64,000 bases of DNA, from contig NZ_CP100647.1 of the NCBI RefSeq assembly GCF_024266585.1, positions 3,019,001 to 3,083,000 on the forward strand. The letters are read 5' to 3'. Below the pieces are notes generated by a model. That model made no database searches. It was given only the letters and a program-made list of their open reading frames with translations, and was not told where the DNA came from. Origin of the DNA: Xanthomonas sacchari (GTDB lineage: Bacteria; Pseudomonadota; Gammaproteobacteria; Xanthomonadales; Xanthomonadaceae). Both the position numbers and the translations under genes were made by a program. Every line of letters starts with the position of its first letter. Position 1 is the stretch's first letter. Below are positions 57,217 through 64,000 of this stretch, one piece after another.

Positions 57217-58689
57217 TCATGCGACCTGCTTGGCGCGGGTCAGCAACTGGTCCAGCAAGGACAGGCCCAGGTCGATCTCTTCATGGCTGATGTGCAGCGA
57301 CGGCGCCAGGGTGATCACGTTCTTGTAGTAACCGCCCACGTCCAGGATCAGGCCGATGCGCTTGCCGTTGTGGCGCAACTCGCCTTCCAGGCCCATGTCG
57401 ACCATGGTGTCGAGCAGCTTGCGGTTCGGCGTGAAGCCGTCCGCCTGGCAGATTTCCGCGCGCAGGGCCAGGCCCAGGCCGTCGACGTCGCCGATTTCCG
57501 GATGGCGCTTCTGCAGATCGCGCAGGCCGTCCAGGAAGTGCGCGCCCTTGGCCATCACCATGGACTCGTAGTCGGTCTCGGCCAGCATGCGCATGGTCTC
57601 CAGGCCGACCGCGGTGCCCAGCGGATTGGAGGCGAAGGTGGAGTGGGTCGAACCCGGCGGGAACACGGTCGGGTTGATCAGTTCCTCGCGCGCCCAGATG
57701 CCGGCCAGCGGATTGAGGCCGTTGGTCAGCGCCTTGCCGAACACCAGCACGTCCGGGGTCACGCCGAAATGCTCGATCGCCCACAGCTTGCCGGTGCGGA
57801 AGAAGCCCATCTGGATTTCGTCGACCACCAGCAGGATGCCGTACTTGTCCAGCACCCGCTTCAGACCGGTGAAGAAGTTCGGCGGCGGGATCACGTAGCC
57901 GCCGGTGCCCTGGATCGGCTCGACGTAGAACGCCGCGTACTCGCACTGCCCGGCCTTGGGATCCCACACGCCGTTGTACTCGGTCTCGAACAGGCGCTCG
58001 AACTTGGCCACGCACTGCTCGCCGTACTCTTCCTTGGACATGCCCTTGGGGCCGCGGAAGTGGTACGGGAATTCGATGAACTGGGCGCGGTCGAAATGGC
58101 CGAAGCGTCGGCGGTAGCGGTACGACGAGGTGATCGCCGAGGCGCCGAGGGTGCGGCCGTGGTAGCCGCCTTCGAAGGCGAACACCAGGCTCTTGCCGGC
58201 GCTGGCGTTGCGCACCAGCTTCAGCGAGTCTTCCACCGACTGCGCGCCGCCGACGTTGAAGTGCACGCGGCCCTTGCGGCCCCACTTGCGCTCGGCGTCG
58301 ACCGCGATGGTCTTGGCCAGCTCGATCTTGGTCGGGTGCAGGTACTGGCTGGCGACCTGCGGCAGGGTCTCGATCTGGCGGGTCAGCGCCTGGTTCAGGC
58401 GCGGATTGGCGTAGCCGAAGTTGACCGCCGAGTACCACATCTGCAGGTCCAGGTACGGCACCTCTTCGGTGTCGTACAGGTAGCTGCCGTCGCAACGGCC
58501 GAAGATGCGCGGCGGCTCGCTGTAGTGCACGGTGTCGCCGTAGGAGCAGTACTGGGACTCGTCGGCCAGCATCTGCGCATCGCTCAGCGCGCGCTGGTGG
58601 TCGGCACCGGTGCGCAGCAGCGCCTCCGGATCGGGCGCGGCATCGCCATGCAGCGGTGCGAGCGAGGAAAGCGAAACATTCCGGTTCAT
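57217..58689 (-). CDS. Class III PLP aminotransferase
   Basis: A 490-aa aminotransferase (fold type I, class III). Key parts are NVGGAQSVEDSLKLVRNA, GGYHGRTLGASAITSSY, the cofactor Asp in LLVVDEIQMGFFRTG and the PLP-binding Lys in VFGKALTNGLNPLAG. GSTHSTFASNPLG completes the active site. The N-terminus is longer than in most members (about 60 residues before the first conserved strand). Related enzymes use ornithine, diaminobutyrate or beta-amino acids, and the substrate here is unknown. It starts at ATG 58689, six bases downstream of the HAD phosphatase stop on the same strand. Confidence 0.9.
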   Translation of the reverse strand: MNRNVSLSSLAPLHGDAAPDPEALLRTGADHQRALSDAQMLADESQYCSYGDTVHYSEPPRIFGRCDGSYLYDTEEVPYLDLQMWYSAVNFGYANPRLNQALTRQIETLPQVASQYLHPTKIELAKTIAVDAERKWGRKGRVHFNVGGAQSVEDSLKLVRNASAGKSLVFAFEGGYHGRTLGASAITSSYRYRRRFGHFDRAQFIEFPYHFRGPKGMSKEEYGEQCVAKFERLFETEYNGVWDPKAGQCEYAAFYVEPIQGTGGYVIPPPNFFTGLKRVLDKYGILLVVDEIQMGFFRTGKLWAIEHFGVTPDVLVFGKALTNGLNPLAGIWAREELINPTVFPPGSTHSTFASNPLGTAVGLETMRMLAETDYESMVMAKGAHFLDGLRDLQKRHPEIGDVDGLGLALRAEICQADGFTPNRKLLDTMVDMGLEGELRHNGKRIGLILDVGGYYKNVITLAPSLHISHEEIDLGLSLLDQLLTRAKQVA

Positions 58690-58694
58690 CGGGA

Positions 58695-59387
58695 TCAGGC
58701 TCGTTGGGTGACGGGAAGCGGGAAGGACACGGCGGCCGTGGCCGGCACGGCCAGGTCGGGCAGCAGGGCGATGGCGTCGTCGAAACCGGTGATCGCGCAA
58801 TGGGCGATCCCGTTGGCGCGGCAATGGCGCAGCAGACCGTCCTTGGCGAACACCAGGTCGGCCTTGCCGGCCAGGCAGAAATCGGAGCGGCCGTCGCCGA
58901 TCAGCAAGGTCGCGCGCTCGGGCGGCTGCTGCGCCATGACCGCGCACTTGCAGGTGCCGCTGGGGCAGTCCGGCCGCGCATGCGGCGAGGCCATGCGCCA
59001 CTGCCCGGCGTCGGTGCGCAGCAGGCGGTTGGCGATGATCGGCAGATGGTGCAGGCCGTGGCGGGCCAGGATCCGGGCGATGCCGTAGTCCAGGCCGTCG
59101 CTGACGATGCTCAGCGGGATGCCCAGGCGCTCGGCCTGCGCCACGAAGCGCACGAAGGCCGGATCGATCCGCACCGCATCCAGCACCCGGTGCAGCGCAT
59201 CGACGTCGCCGTCGAGCAGCGCGACCTGCTTGCTCATGCACTCGCGGGCGCCGATCCGACCGGCGACCCAGTCGTCCTCCAGCGCCTGCCAACCGGGGCG
59301 CCCGAGGTGCTCGAGCAGGCTGTCGGTCACGTCCTGCAGGGACACGGTACCGTCAAAATCGCAAAGAATGTTCCATTGGGCGCGCAA
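58695..59387 (-). CDS. HAD-IB-type phosphatase (MtnX/SerB-like)
   Basis: A 230-aa HAD phosphatase, MtnX-like. Nucleophile motif I is ILCDFDGTVSLQDV, motif II has IVSDGLDYG, and motif IV is IGDGRSDFCLAGKAD. A Cys-rich DCPSGTCKCAV insertion lies in the cap region. I chose the TTG at 59387 because it follows a GGAGAG site and starts 11 residues before motif I; no in-frame ATG fits closely, and the frame from 59507 would add about 40 low-complexity residues. It is transcribed just upstream of the aminotransferase, so both probably act on one phosphorylated intermediate. Confidence 0.85.
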   Translation of the reverse strand: MRAQWNILCDFDGTVSLQDVTDSLLEHLGRPGWQALEDDWVAGRIGARECMSKQVALLDGDVDALHRVLDAVRIDPAFVRFVAQAERLGIPLSIVSDGLDYGIARILARHGLHHLPIIANRLLRTDAGQWRMASPHARPDCPSGTCKCAVMAQQPPERATLLIGDGRSDFCLAGKADLVFAKDGLLRHCRANGIAHCAITGFDDAIALLPDLAVPATAAVSFPLPVTQRA

Positions 59388-59968
59388 GGTGGCTCTCCGG
59401 CTGATGGGGGCAGAGCCTAGGCACGCTGTCTTTCGCACTCCTTTCGGCCAGGTGAAAGAAAGCGGAGCGTTCACGTTGGGCGTGGTAGGCCGGCGCATAC
59501 CCGGCACTGGCGCGTGGCAGCGGTAGCCCGGGATCAGGACGCGAAGACGCTCGCGTCCGCCCCCTGGGAGCGGCCTTCATTTCAGAGCATGCCGCGGCGC
59601 AGTTGCGCGTGTTTACGGCAAGGAAGCTCGCAAACGTGGACATCCGTCCAGGACGGAGCGACGCCGTGCCCGCCCGGGCACGCCATTCCCCATCGGGACA
59701 TAAACGACCTCCCTTCCACCGCCGAAGGCGCCTCACCGCGTGCGGCAGGGCGGCCCATGTCTGTCAGGGAAGCAAGCAGCAACGCCGGGCCCGGCTCCAT
59801 TGCGCCTTGGCGCCAGCACCGCATCCGCATGCGGCGACGGATGCGCCCCCGGGCACAGCTTCAAGAAGCGCCACACCGCCGGCGTCGACCGGCCGGTATG
59901 GCGGGCCGACCGGTGGCTTGCACACGGCGCAGCGGTCGAGATCCGCCGCTGGGGCGATCGCCCTCCCC
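59388..59968. other. 581-base gap with promoter for the phosphatase-aminotransferase pair, no gene recognised
   Basis: No frame has protein-like composition. The GGAGAG ribosome site at 59392-59397 on the minus strand belongs to the HAD phosphatase gene. The rest holds neither repeat motifs of the types above nor a recognisable RNA. Confidence 0.5.
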
Positions 59969-60955
59969 TCAGCGATTGACGTCCACCACCAAGCGTCCGC
60001 GCACCTTGCCGTCGAGCAGATCGCGTGCCGCGCCGATGGCCTCACCCAGGCCGATGTCGCGGGTGATGGCGTCGAGCTGTGACAGGTCCAGATCCTTCGC
60101 CAGCCGCGACCATGCCTCGATGCGCTCGTGCCTGGGACGGGTGACGCTGTTGATCCCGAGCAGGCTGACCCCGCGCAGGATAAAGGGCGCGACGGTGGCG
60201 GGAAATTCCATGCCCTGCGCCAGACCGCATGCCGCCACTGCGCCATCGGCGCGCGTACCGGCGCATACGTTGGCCAGGGTGTGGCTTCCGACCGAATCGA
60301 TCGCTGCGGCCCAGCGCTCGGCCTGCAACGGCTTGCCTGGGTGCGACAGCGTCGCGCGGTCGACGATCTCCTGCGCGCCAAGCGCCTTCAGATACTCCGC
60401 TTCCTGCGGACGGCCGGTGGAGGCGATCACACGGTAACCGCGGCGCGCCAGCAGGGAAATGGCGAAGCTGCCGACGCCGCCGTTGGCGCCGGTGACCAGC
60501 ACCTCGCCATGCTCGGGACGCAGGCCGTGGCGCTCCAATGCGAGCAGGCACAGCATGGCCGTGTAGCCGGCCGTCCCGATCGCCATCGCCTGGCGGGCAC
60601 TCAGTGCCTGCGGCAAGGGAATCAACCAATCGCCGTCCACGCGTGCGCGCTGGGCCAGGCCGCCCCAGTGCTTCTCGCCCACGCCCCAGCCGTTGAGCAG
60701 CACCGCATCGCCGGCGCGGTAGGCCGGATCGTCGCTGTGCAGCACGGTGCCGGCCAGGTCGATGCCCGGCACCATCGGGAAGCGGCGCACGACGCCGCCC
60801 CCTTGGCCGGTGATGGCCAATGCATCCTTGAAGTTGAGCGTGCTGTACGCGACCTCGACGGTGACCGCACCCGGCGGCAGGGCCGCTTCATCCAGCGGCT
60901 GCAGTGCGGCGCGATAGCCGGCATCGTCCTTGTCGATGAGGATGGCGTTGAACAT
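59969..60955 (-). CDS. Acryloyl-CoA reductase/quinone oxidoreductase, AcuI/YhdH family
   Basis: A 328-aa zinc-free medium-chain dehydrogenase. The N-terminal YSTLNFKDALAITGQGGGV, the cofactor motif VLVTGANGGVGSFAISLL near residue 155 and RPQEAEYLKALGAQEIVD are typical of YhdH/AcuI. The family reduces acryloyl-CoA and similar enoyl compounds with NADPH (established for AcuI). Its start is ATG 60955; it lies 34 bases downstream of the TetR gene, so it is likely under its control. A detoxification role against reactive electrophiles is inferred. Confidence 0.93.
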   Translation of the reverse strand: MFNAILIDKDDAGYRAALQPLDEAALPPGAVTVEVAYSTLNFKDALAITGQGGGVVRRFPMVPGIDLAGTVLHSDDPAYRAGDAVLLNGWGVGEKHWGGLAQRARVDGDWLIPLPQALSARQAMAIGTAGYTAMLCLLALERHGLRPEHGEVLVTGANGGVGSFAISLLARRGYRVIASTGRPQEAEYLKALGAQEIVDRATLSHPGKPLQAERWAAAIDSVGSHTLANVCAGTRADGAVAACGLAQGMEFPATVAPFILRGVSLLGINSVTRPRHERIEAWSRLAKDLDLSQLDAITRDIGLGEAIGAARDLLDGKVRGRLVVDVNR

Positions 60956-60989
60956 GAGCACTCCTTGATGAAAGAGGAAGAAGGCCGAT

Positions 60990-61628
60990 CTAACGCGGCA
61001 GGCAGGCGAAGTAGCCCTGTGCGAATACCTGCATCGGCGCGACGCTGCACGCCAGCCGTGCACGCAGCACCGCGCCCTCCCAGCCGATCCAGAAATACGC
61101 GGCAAGGGCATCGGCGTCGGCATGCGCGGCCAGCACGCCCTCCGCCTGCGCCGAACGCAGACAGTCGGCCACCCGCTGCTGCCAGCCCAGCAGCACGGCA
61201 TCCAGACGCGCGCGGAAGTCGCCGGGCAGCGTCGTCACTTCCTGAGCGAGGTTGCCGACCAGGCAGCCACGCTGGAACTCGAAGCGTTCCATGCCCTCCT
61301 GGGCGTCCTCGACGAAGCTTTGCAGACGCTGCAAGGCAGGCACCTCGTCGGCTTGCAGATGACGATCGAGCTTGCGCAGGAAATAGGCGTCGTACGCCTC
61401 GAGCACCGCTAGGCCGAACGCGTTCTTGCTGCTGAAGTAGTGATAGAACGATCCCTTCGGCACCTTGACGCGGGACAGCACGGCGTCGATCCCGGTGGCT
61501 GCATAACCCTGGCTGGTCAGCACTTCCATACCGGCGCGCAACAGCAGGTCGCGCGTGTCCTGCAGCGCGCGTTCCGACCGTGGCGGCCGCCCGCGGCGAG
61601 GCTGCACTGACGCGACTGGAAGCTCCAT
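60990..61628 (-). CDS. TetR-family transcriptional repressor
   Basis: A 212-aa repressor. The N-terminal helix-turn-helix is ATGIDAVLSRVKVPKGSFYHYFSSKNAF (about 44-71, cited by its key parts). The C-terminal ligand-binding domain includes FEFQRGCLVGNLAQEV with a Cys, as in NemR/AcuR-type electrophile sensors. It precedes the reductase gene and probably represses both. An inverted TAGAC...GTCT operator lies 11 bases upstream of its start. The inducer is not known, but the Cys and the reductase suggest an electrophile. Confidence 0.92.
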   Translation of the reverse strand: MELPVASVQPRRGRPPRSERALQDTRDLLLRAGMEVLTSQGYAATGIDAVLSRVKVPKGSFYHYFSSKNAFGLAVLEAYDAYFLRKLDRHLQADEVPALQRLQSFVEDAQEGMERFEFQRGCLVGNLAQEVTTLPGDFRARLDAVLLGWQQRVADCLRSAQAEGVLAAHADADALAAYFWIGWEGAVLRARLACSVAPMQVFAQGYFACLPR

Positions 61629-61638
61629 GCCCGGATAT

Positions 61639-61652
61639 TAGACCGACCGTCT
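61639..61652. promoter_or_regulatory. Putative TetR-type operator
   Basis: TAGACCGACCGTCT contains inverted AGAC/GTCT ends around CGACC, the TAGACCG-class sequence typical of NemR/AcuR-like operators. It lies 11 bases upstream of the TetR start and overlaps the likely leader, so it would suit autorepression of the TetR-reductase pair. Confidence 0.55.
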
Positions 61653-61971
61653 CAATAAATACAGGGCCAAGGGTACGCTGACGTACCGGTCGGGGATGCC
61701 AGTGCGCAGCACATAACGATTCCGCCGAGTGCGCTTTGCTCGTCTACGCACGGCCTGCCGCGCTTGGGCGAAGGCGGCACTGCGGGATCAAGGGTTGGAT
61801 GCGCTTGCATGGCGCTGTGCCGATGTCTTCACGGCGAGCCATCGCCGCACAGGGGCGGCTCAACAGACGTGTTCAAACAGCTTTTTTAGCCGCTCTTAGT
61901 GGGCTGCACAAAGACCGCACAGTAGCGAAGGCGATCGGAGCCGCCTGAGCACTCAAACTCTTACGCACCGA
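61653..61971. other. 319-base gap, nothing recognised
   Basis: Lies between the TetR promoter and the tRNA gene. A 70-codon plus-strand frame (61736-61948) has no ribosome site and a composition that looks non-coding. No RNA motif or repeat was recognised. Confidence 0.5.
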
Positions 61972-62058
61972 TGGTGCCCGGAGCCGGAATCGAACCGGCA
62001 TGGGGTCGCCCCCGGCGGATTTTAAGTCCGATGCGTCTACCAGTTTCGCCATCCGGGC
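61972..62058 (-). tRNA. tRNA-Leu (UAA anticodon)
   Basis: An 87-nt tRNA with encoded CCA end. The acceptor arms GCCCGGA and TCCGGGC pair. The D-loop has the GGTAGACGC region and the anticodon loop reads ACTTAAAATCC with TAA as anticodon. A long variable arm of leucine type and the GGTTCGATTCC T-loop complete it. Structure and length agree with tRNA-Leu. It reads leucine UUA/UUG codons. Confidence 0.97.
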
Positions 62059-62239
62059 TTGCTGGGGCGTAGCGTGCCTGATCGCGCGGCGCTTGTGAAC
62101 TGCGGGGCGATACCGATCCGCCACGCTGCGCGACTAGGGACATGGCCTGTCGACATCGCCCCCTCACAACTCCACCGGAAAGTCCCCAGCGCCGCCACGG
62201 CGGCACCGGGGATGCCACCGGCAAGGGAACCCGCGGCGC

Positions 62240-63646
62240 TCAGATCGCGCGCGAATAGCGCGCCGGCTGGTCGGGCTGGCGCAGGTAGCGGTCGAAGCAC
62301 ATGGCGATCAACCGCAGCAGCGGGCGACCACGGGCGGTGGCCTGGACCACGCCGTCGCGGTAGTCGGCCAGGCCGTCCGCGCACAGCGGCGCCAGCGCGC
62401 GCAGTTCCTCGCGGAAGTAGCTGGCGAAGTCGATGCCGTGGCGCCGCGCCAGCGCTGCCACGTCCACCCGCACCTGGCACATCAGTTGCTGGATCAGCTC
62501 GGCGCGCACGGCGTCGTCGGCGCTGAGGTGCAGGCCGCGCAGTACCGGGCTGTCGCCGGCATCCACCGCCGCTTCCCAGGCAGGCAGGTCGCGCTGGTTC
62601 TGGCTGTAGCTGGCGCCGATACGGCTGATCGCGCTGACGCCCAGGCCGAGCAGGTCGGTGTCGGCGTGGGTGGTGTAGCCCATGAAGTTGCGGTGCAGGC
62701 CGCCCTGCCGCTGCGCGCGCGCCAGGTCGTCCTGCGGCAGCGCGAAGTGGTCCATGCCGATGTACCGGTAACCGGCCGCCGACAGCCTGCGCACCGCCAG
62801 GCCGAGCAGCGCCAGCTTCTGTTCGGCGTCGGGCAGGTCGGCCTCGGCGATGCGCCGCTGCGCCTTGAACAGCTGCGGCATGTGCGCGTAGCCGTAGACC
62901 GCCAGGCGGTCCGGGCGCGCCGCGATCACCGTCTCCAGGGTCTGCGCGAACCCGGTCGGGGTCTGCCGCGGCAGGCCGTAGATCAGGTCCACGTTGACCG
63001 AGCGCAGGCCGTGCACGCGGCAGGCGCGCAGGATGTCCAGGGTCTCGTGCACGCCCTGGCGGCGGTTGATCGCCTGCTGCACCAGCGGGTCGAAGTCCTG
63101 GATGCCGAGGCTGGCGCGGTTGAAGCCCAGGGCGGCCAGCGCGGCGATGTCCTGCGGCGTCACCGTGCGCGGGTCCAGTTCGATGGACATCTCGCGGTCC
63201 GGCGCCTGGCTGAAGCGGAACAGGCCGCGCAGGCCCTGCACCAGTTCGCCCAACAGCTCCGGCGCGAGGAAGTTGGGCGTACCGCCGCCCAGGTGCAGTT
63301 GCACGACCTCGCGCTCGCCTTCGAAACAGGCGGCCATCATCGCCGCCTCGCGCAGCAGCCGCTGCACGTAGGCGTGGCCGCGCTGCGGGTCGCGGGTAAT
63401 GACCCGGTGACAGCCACAGTAGAAGCACGGATTTCGGCAGAACGGCACGTGCACGTACAGCGACAGCGGCCGCCGCGGATCGCTGGCCTGCACCGCGGCG
63501 AACAATTGCGCCGGGCCGAAGCCGGTCTGGAAATGCGGCGCGGTCGGGTACGAGGTGTAGCGCGGGCCGGGACGGTCGTAGCGGCGCAGCAGGTCGGCGT
63601 CGAAGGTCCAGGCGGCGGAGGGATCGGGCGCGGAGAGGAGGTCCAT
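62240..63646 (-). CDS. hemN: Oxygen-independent coproporphyrinogen III oxidase HemN
   Basis: A 468-aa radical SAM enzyme that decarboxylates coproporphyrinogen III in heme synthesis without oxygen. The cluster motif is CRNPCFYCGC (near residue 67), followed by QLHLGGGTPNFL, MSIELDPRTVT, NVDLIYGLPRQT and GYTTHADTDLLGLG; these are HemN-specific. It starts at ATG 63646. An FNR-type box TTGAC-N4-ATCAA lies 35-48 bases upstream, consistent with induction at low oxygen. A truncated haemoglobin gene is its upstream neighbour. Confidence 0.97.
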   Translation of the reverse strand: MDLLSAPDPSAAWTFDADLLRRYDRPGPRYTSYPTAPHFQTGFGPAQLFAAVQASDPRRPLSLYVHVPFCRNPCFYCGCHRVITRDPQRGHAYVQRLLREAAMMAACFEGEREVVQLHLGGGTPNFLAPELLGELVQGLRGLFRFSQAPDREMSIELDPRTVTPQDIAALAALGFNRASLGIQDFDPLVQQAINRRQGVHETLDILRACRVHGLRSVNVDLIYGLPRQTPTGFAQTLETVIAARPDRLAVYGYAHMPQLFKAQRRIAEADLPDAEQKLALLGLAVRRLSAAGYRYIGMDHFALPQDDLARAQRQGGLHRNFMGYTTHADTDLLGLGVSAISRIGASYSQNQRDLPAWEAAVDAGDSPVLRGLHLSADDAVRAELIQQLMCQVRVDVAALARRHGIDFASYFREELRALAPLCADGLADYRDGVVQATARGRPLLRLIAMCFDRYLRQPDQPARYSRAI

Positions 63647-63680
63647 GCGCCGAGCATGCGCGGCACCCGGCGCGGCCGCC

Positions 63681-63694
63681 TTGACCTGGATCAA
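63681..63694 (-). promoter_or_regulatory. FNR/Anr-type box before hemN
   Basis: TTGACCTGGATCAA has both half-sites (TTGAC and ATCAA) with the usual four-base spacing, with one mismatch to the consensus TTGAT. It is 35 bases upstream of the hemN start and overlaps the last codons of the truncated haemoglobin gene. This fits an anaerobic activator site. Confidence 0.75.
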
Positions 63695-64000
63695 TCCGCG
63701 CACCCGGCCGACGGCAGCGGCGACACCGGCTCGAACGGCCGCCAGCGCATCTGGTGGCGGCGCCAGAAGGTCTCGGCGATGCGCTGGGCGATAGCGTCGG
63801 CCAACAGCCGCATCGGCGCGTTCGGCAGCTCGGCGGTGGTGGCGCGGAACAGGCCCAGCCAGCGCTGGAACAGCAGTACGCTGAGTTCGCGCATGGCCAT
63901 GTGCCGTGGCATCGGCGCACCGCGGAAACGTCGCGTCCCGCGCAGCATCGCCGACCAGAAATCGCACAGTTGCTGCTGGTGCGCATCCCAGTCCTCGATG
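63691..64000 (-). CDS. Group III truncated haemoglobin (5' end outside window)
   Basis: The last 102 residues of a small haem protein. The pattern DFWSAMLRGTRRFRGAPMPRH is the group III truncated-globin motif (Trp, then the HM helix region), and it continues with LFQRWLGLFRATTAE and ADAIAQRIAETFW. The gene runs off the window end, so the N-terminal helices are missing. Such globins bind O2 or NO, and the adjacent hemN with an FNR box suggests a joint response to low oxygen or nitrosative stress. The proximal His lies at the edge of the window. Confidence 0.85.
   Translation of the reverse strand, partial: IEDWDAHQQQLCDFWSAMLRGTRRFRGAPMPRHMAMRELSVLLFQRWLGLFRATTAELPNAPMRLLADAIAQRIAETFWRRHQMRWRPFEPVSPLPSAGCAD

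Noticed and set aside
59514-60437. Plus-strand frame of about 300 codons opposite the reductase
   Set aside because: No ribosome site, Arg/Ser-rich composition, and it overlaps a well supported minus-strand dehydrogenase.
61736-61948. 70-codon plus-strand frame between TetR and tRNA
   Set aside because: No ribosome site and no recognisable pattern; composition resembles non-coding sequence.

Overview
The window is high-GC chromosomal DNA of a gammaproteobacterium of the Xanthomonadaceae, most likely Xanthomonas. Three things point there: the gene order pyrG-kdsA-eno-ftsB-ispD-ispF-truD, the fruR/fruBKA/oprB fructose locus, and the many intergenic repeats built from GGGAATCGGGAATGGGG, CTCTCCC-GGGAG and GGAGCGGCTTC cores. 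Species level is not resolved. No phage genes, transposases or CRISPR array were seen. The assignment rests on recognised protein families and was not checked against a database.

Region by region: 1-3905 is a FecIR-type surface-signalling locus (ECF sigma factor cut by the window edge, FecR, and a TonB-dependent receptor with an N-terminal signalling domain). 4024-11714, minus strand, is the housekeeping run pyrG, kdsA, a small membrane protein, eno, ftsB, ispD, a conserved hypothetical, ispF and truD, mostly with 1-4 base overlaps. 11852-28428 holds parE, a CDP-diacylglycerol pyrophosphatase, a secreted S10 peptidase, a Pit phosphate transporter with its PhoU-like partner, a CNNM/CorC-type protein, ExoD, oxidoreductases, TrhO, an FKBP lipoprotein, and the remnant of a serine hydrolase. 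Two long tandem repeat arrays (period about 133 and about 142 bases) lie between genes here.

28503-34383, minus strand, carries a GAF-PAS-GGDEF diguanylate cyclase, an acetyltransferase overlapping an FMN-binding glutamate-synthase-like protein, and a nucleotide-sugar dehydrogenase. 35371-43136 is the fructose phosphotransferase regulon: a LacI-type repressor, fruB (EIIA-HPr-EI), fruK, fruA and a carbohydrate porin, with a perfect operator palindrome in front of fruB.

43997-59387 is the most interesting part. A two-component system is translationally coupled to an outer-membrane factor, a DevC/MacB-like permease, its ATPase and a lipoprotein adaptor, which looks like a tripartite exporter. 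Directly after come an alpha/beta hydrolase, two ArnE/ArnF-sized membrane proteins and a DegT-type aminotransferase. Further on are an arginase-fold protein, a FemAB/BioF2-like acyltransferase, a dedicated acyl carrier protein, a ketoacyl-ACP synthase, a class III aminotransferase and a HAD phosphatase. Together these read as an uncharacterised locus that could make and export an amino-modified fatty-acyl (lipid) product. The product is unknown and the link is inferred from gene content and adjacency only.

59969-64000, minus strand, has an AcuI/YhdH-type reductase with a TetR regulator, tRNA-Leu(UAA), hemN with an FNR-type box, and a group III truncated haemoglobin cut by the window end.
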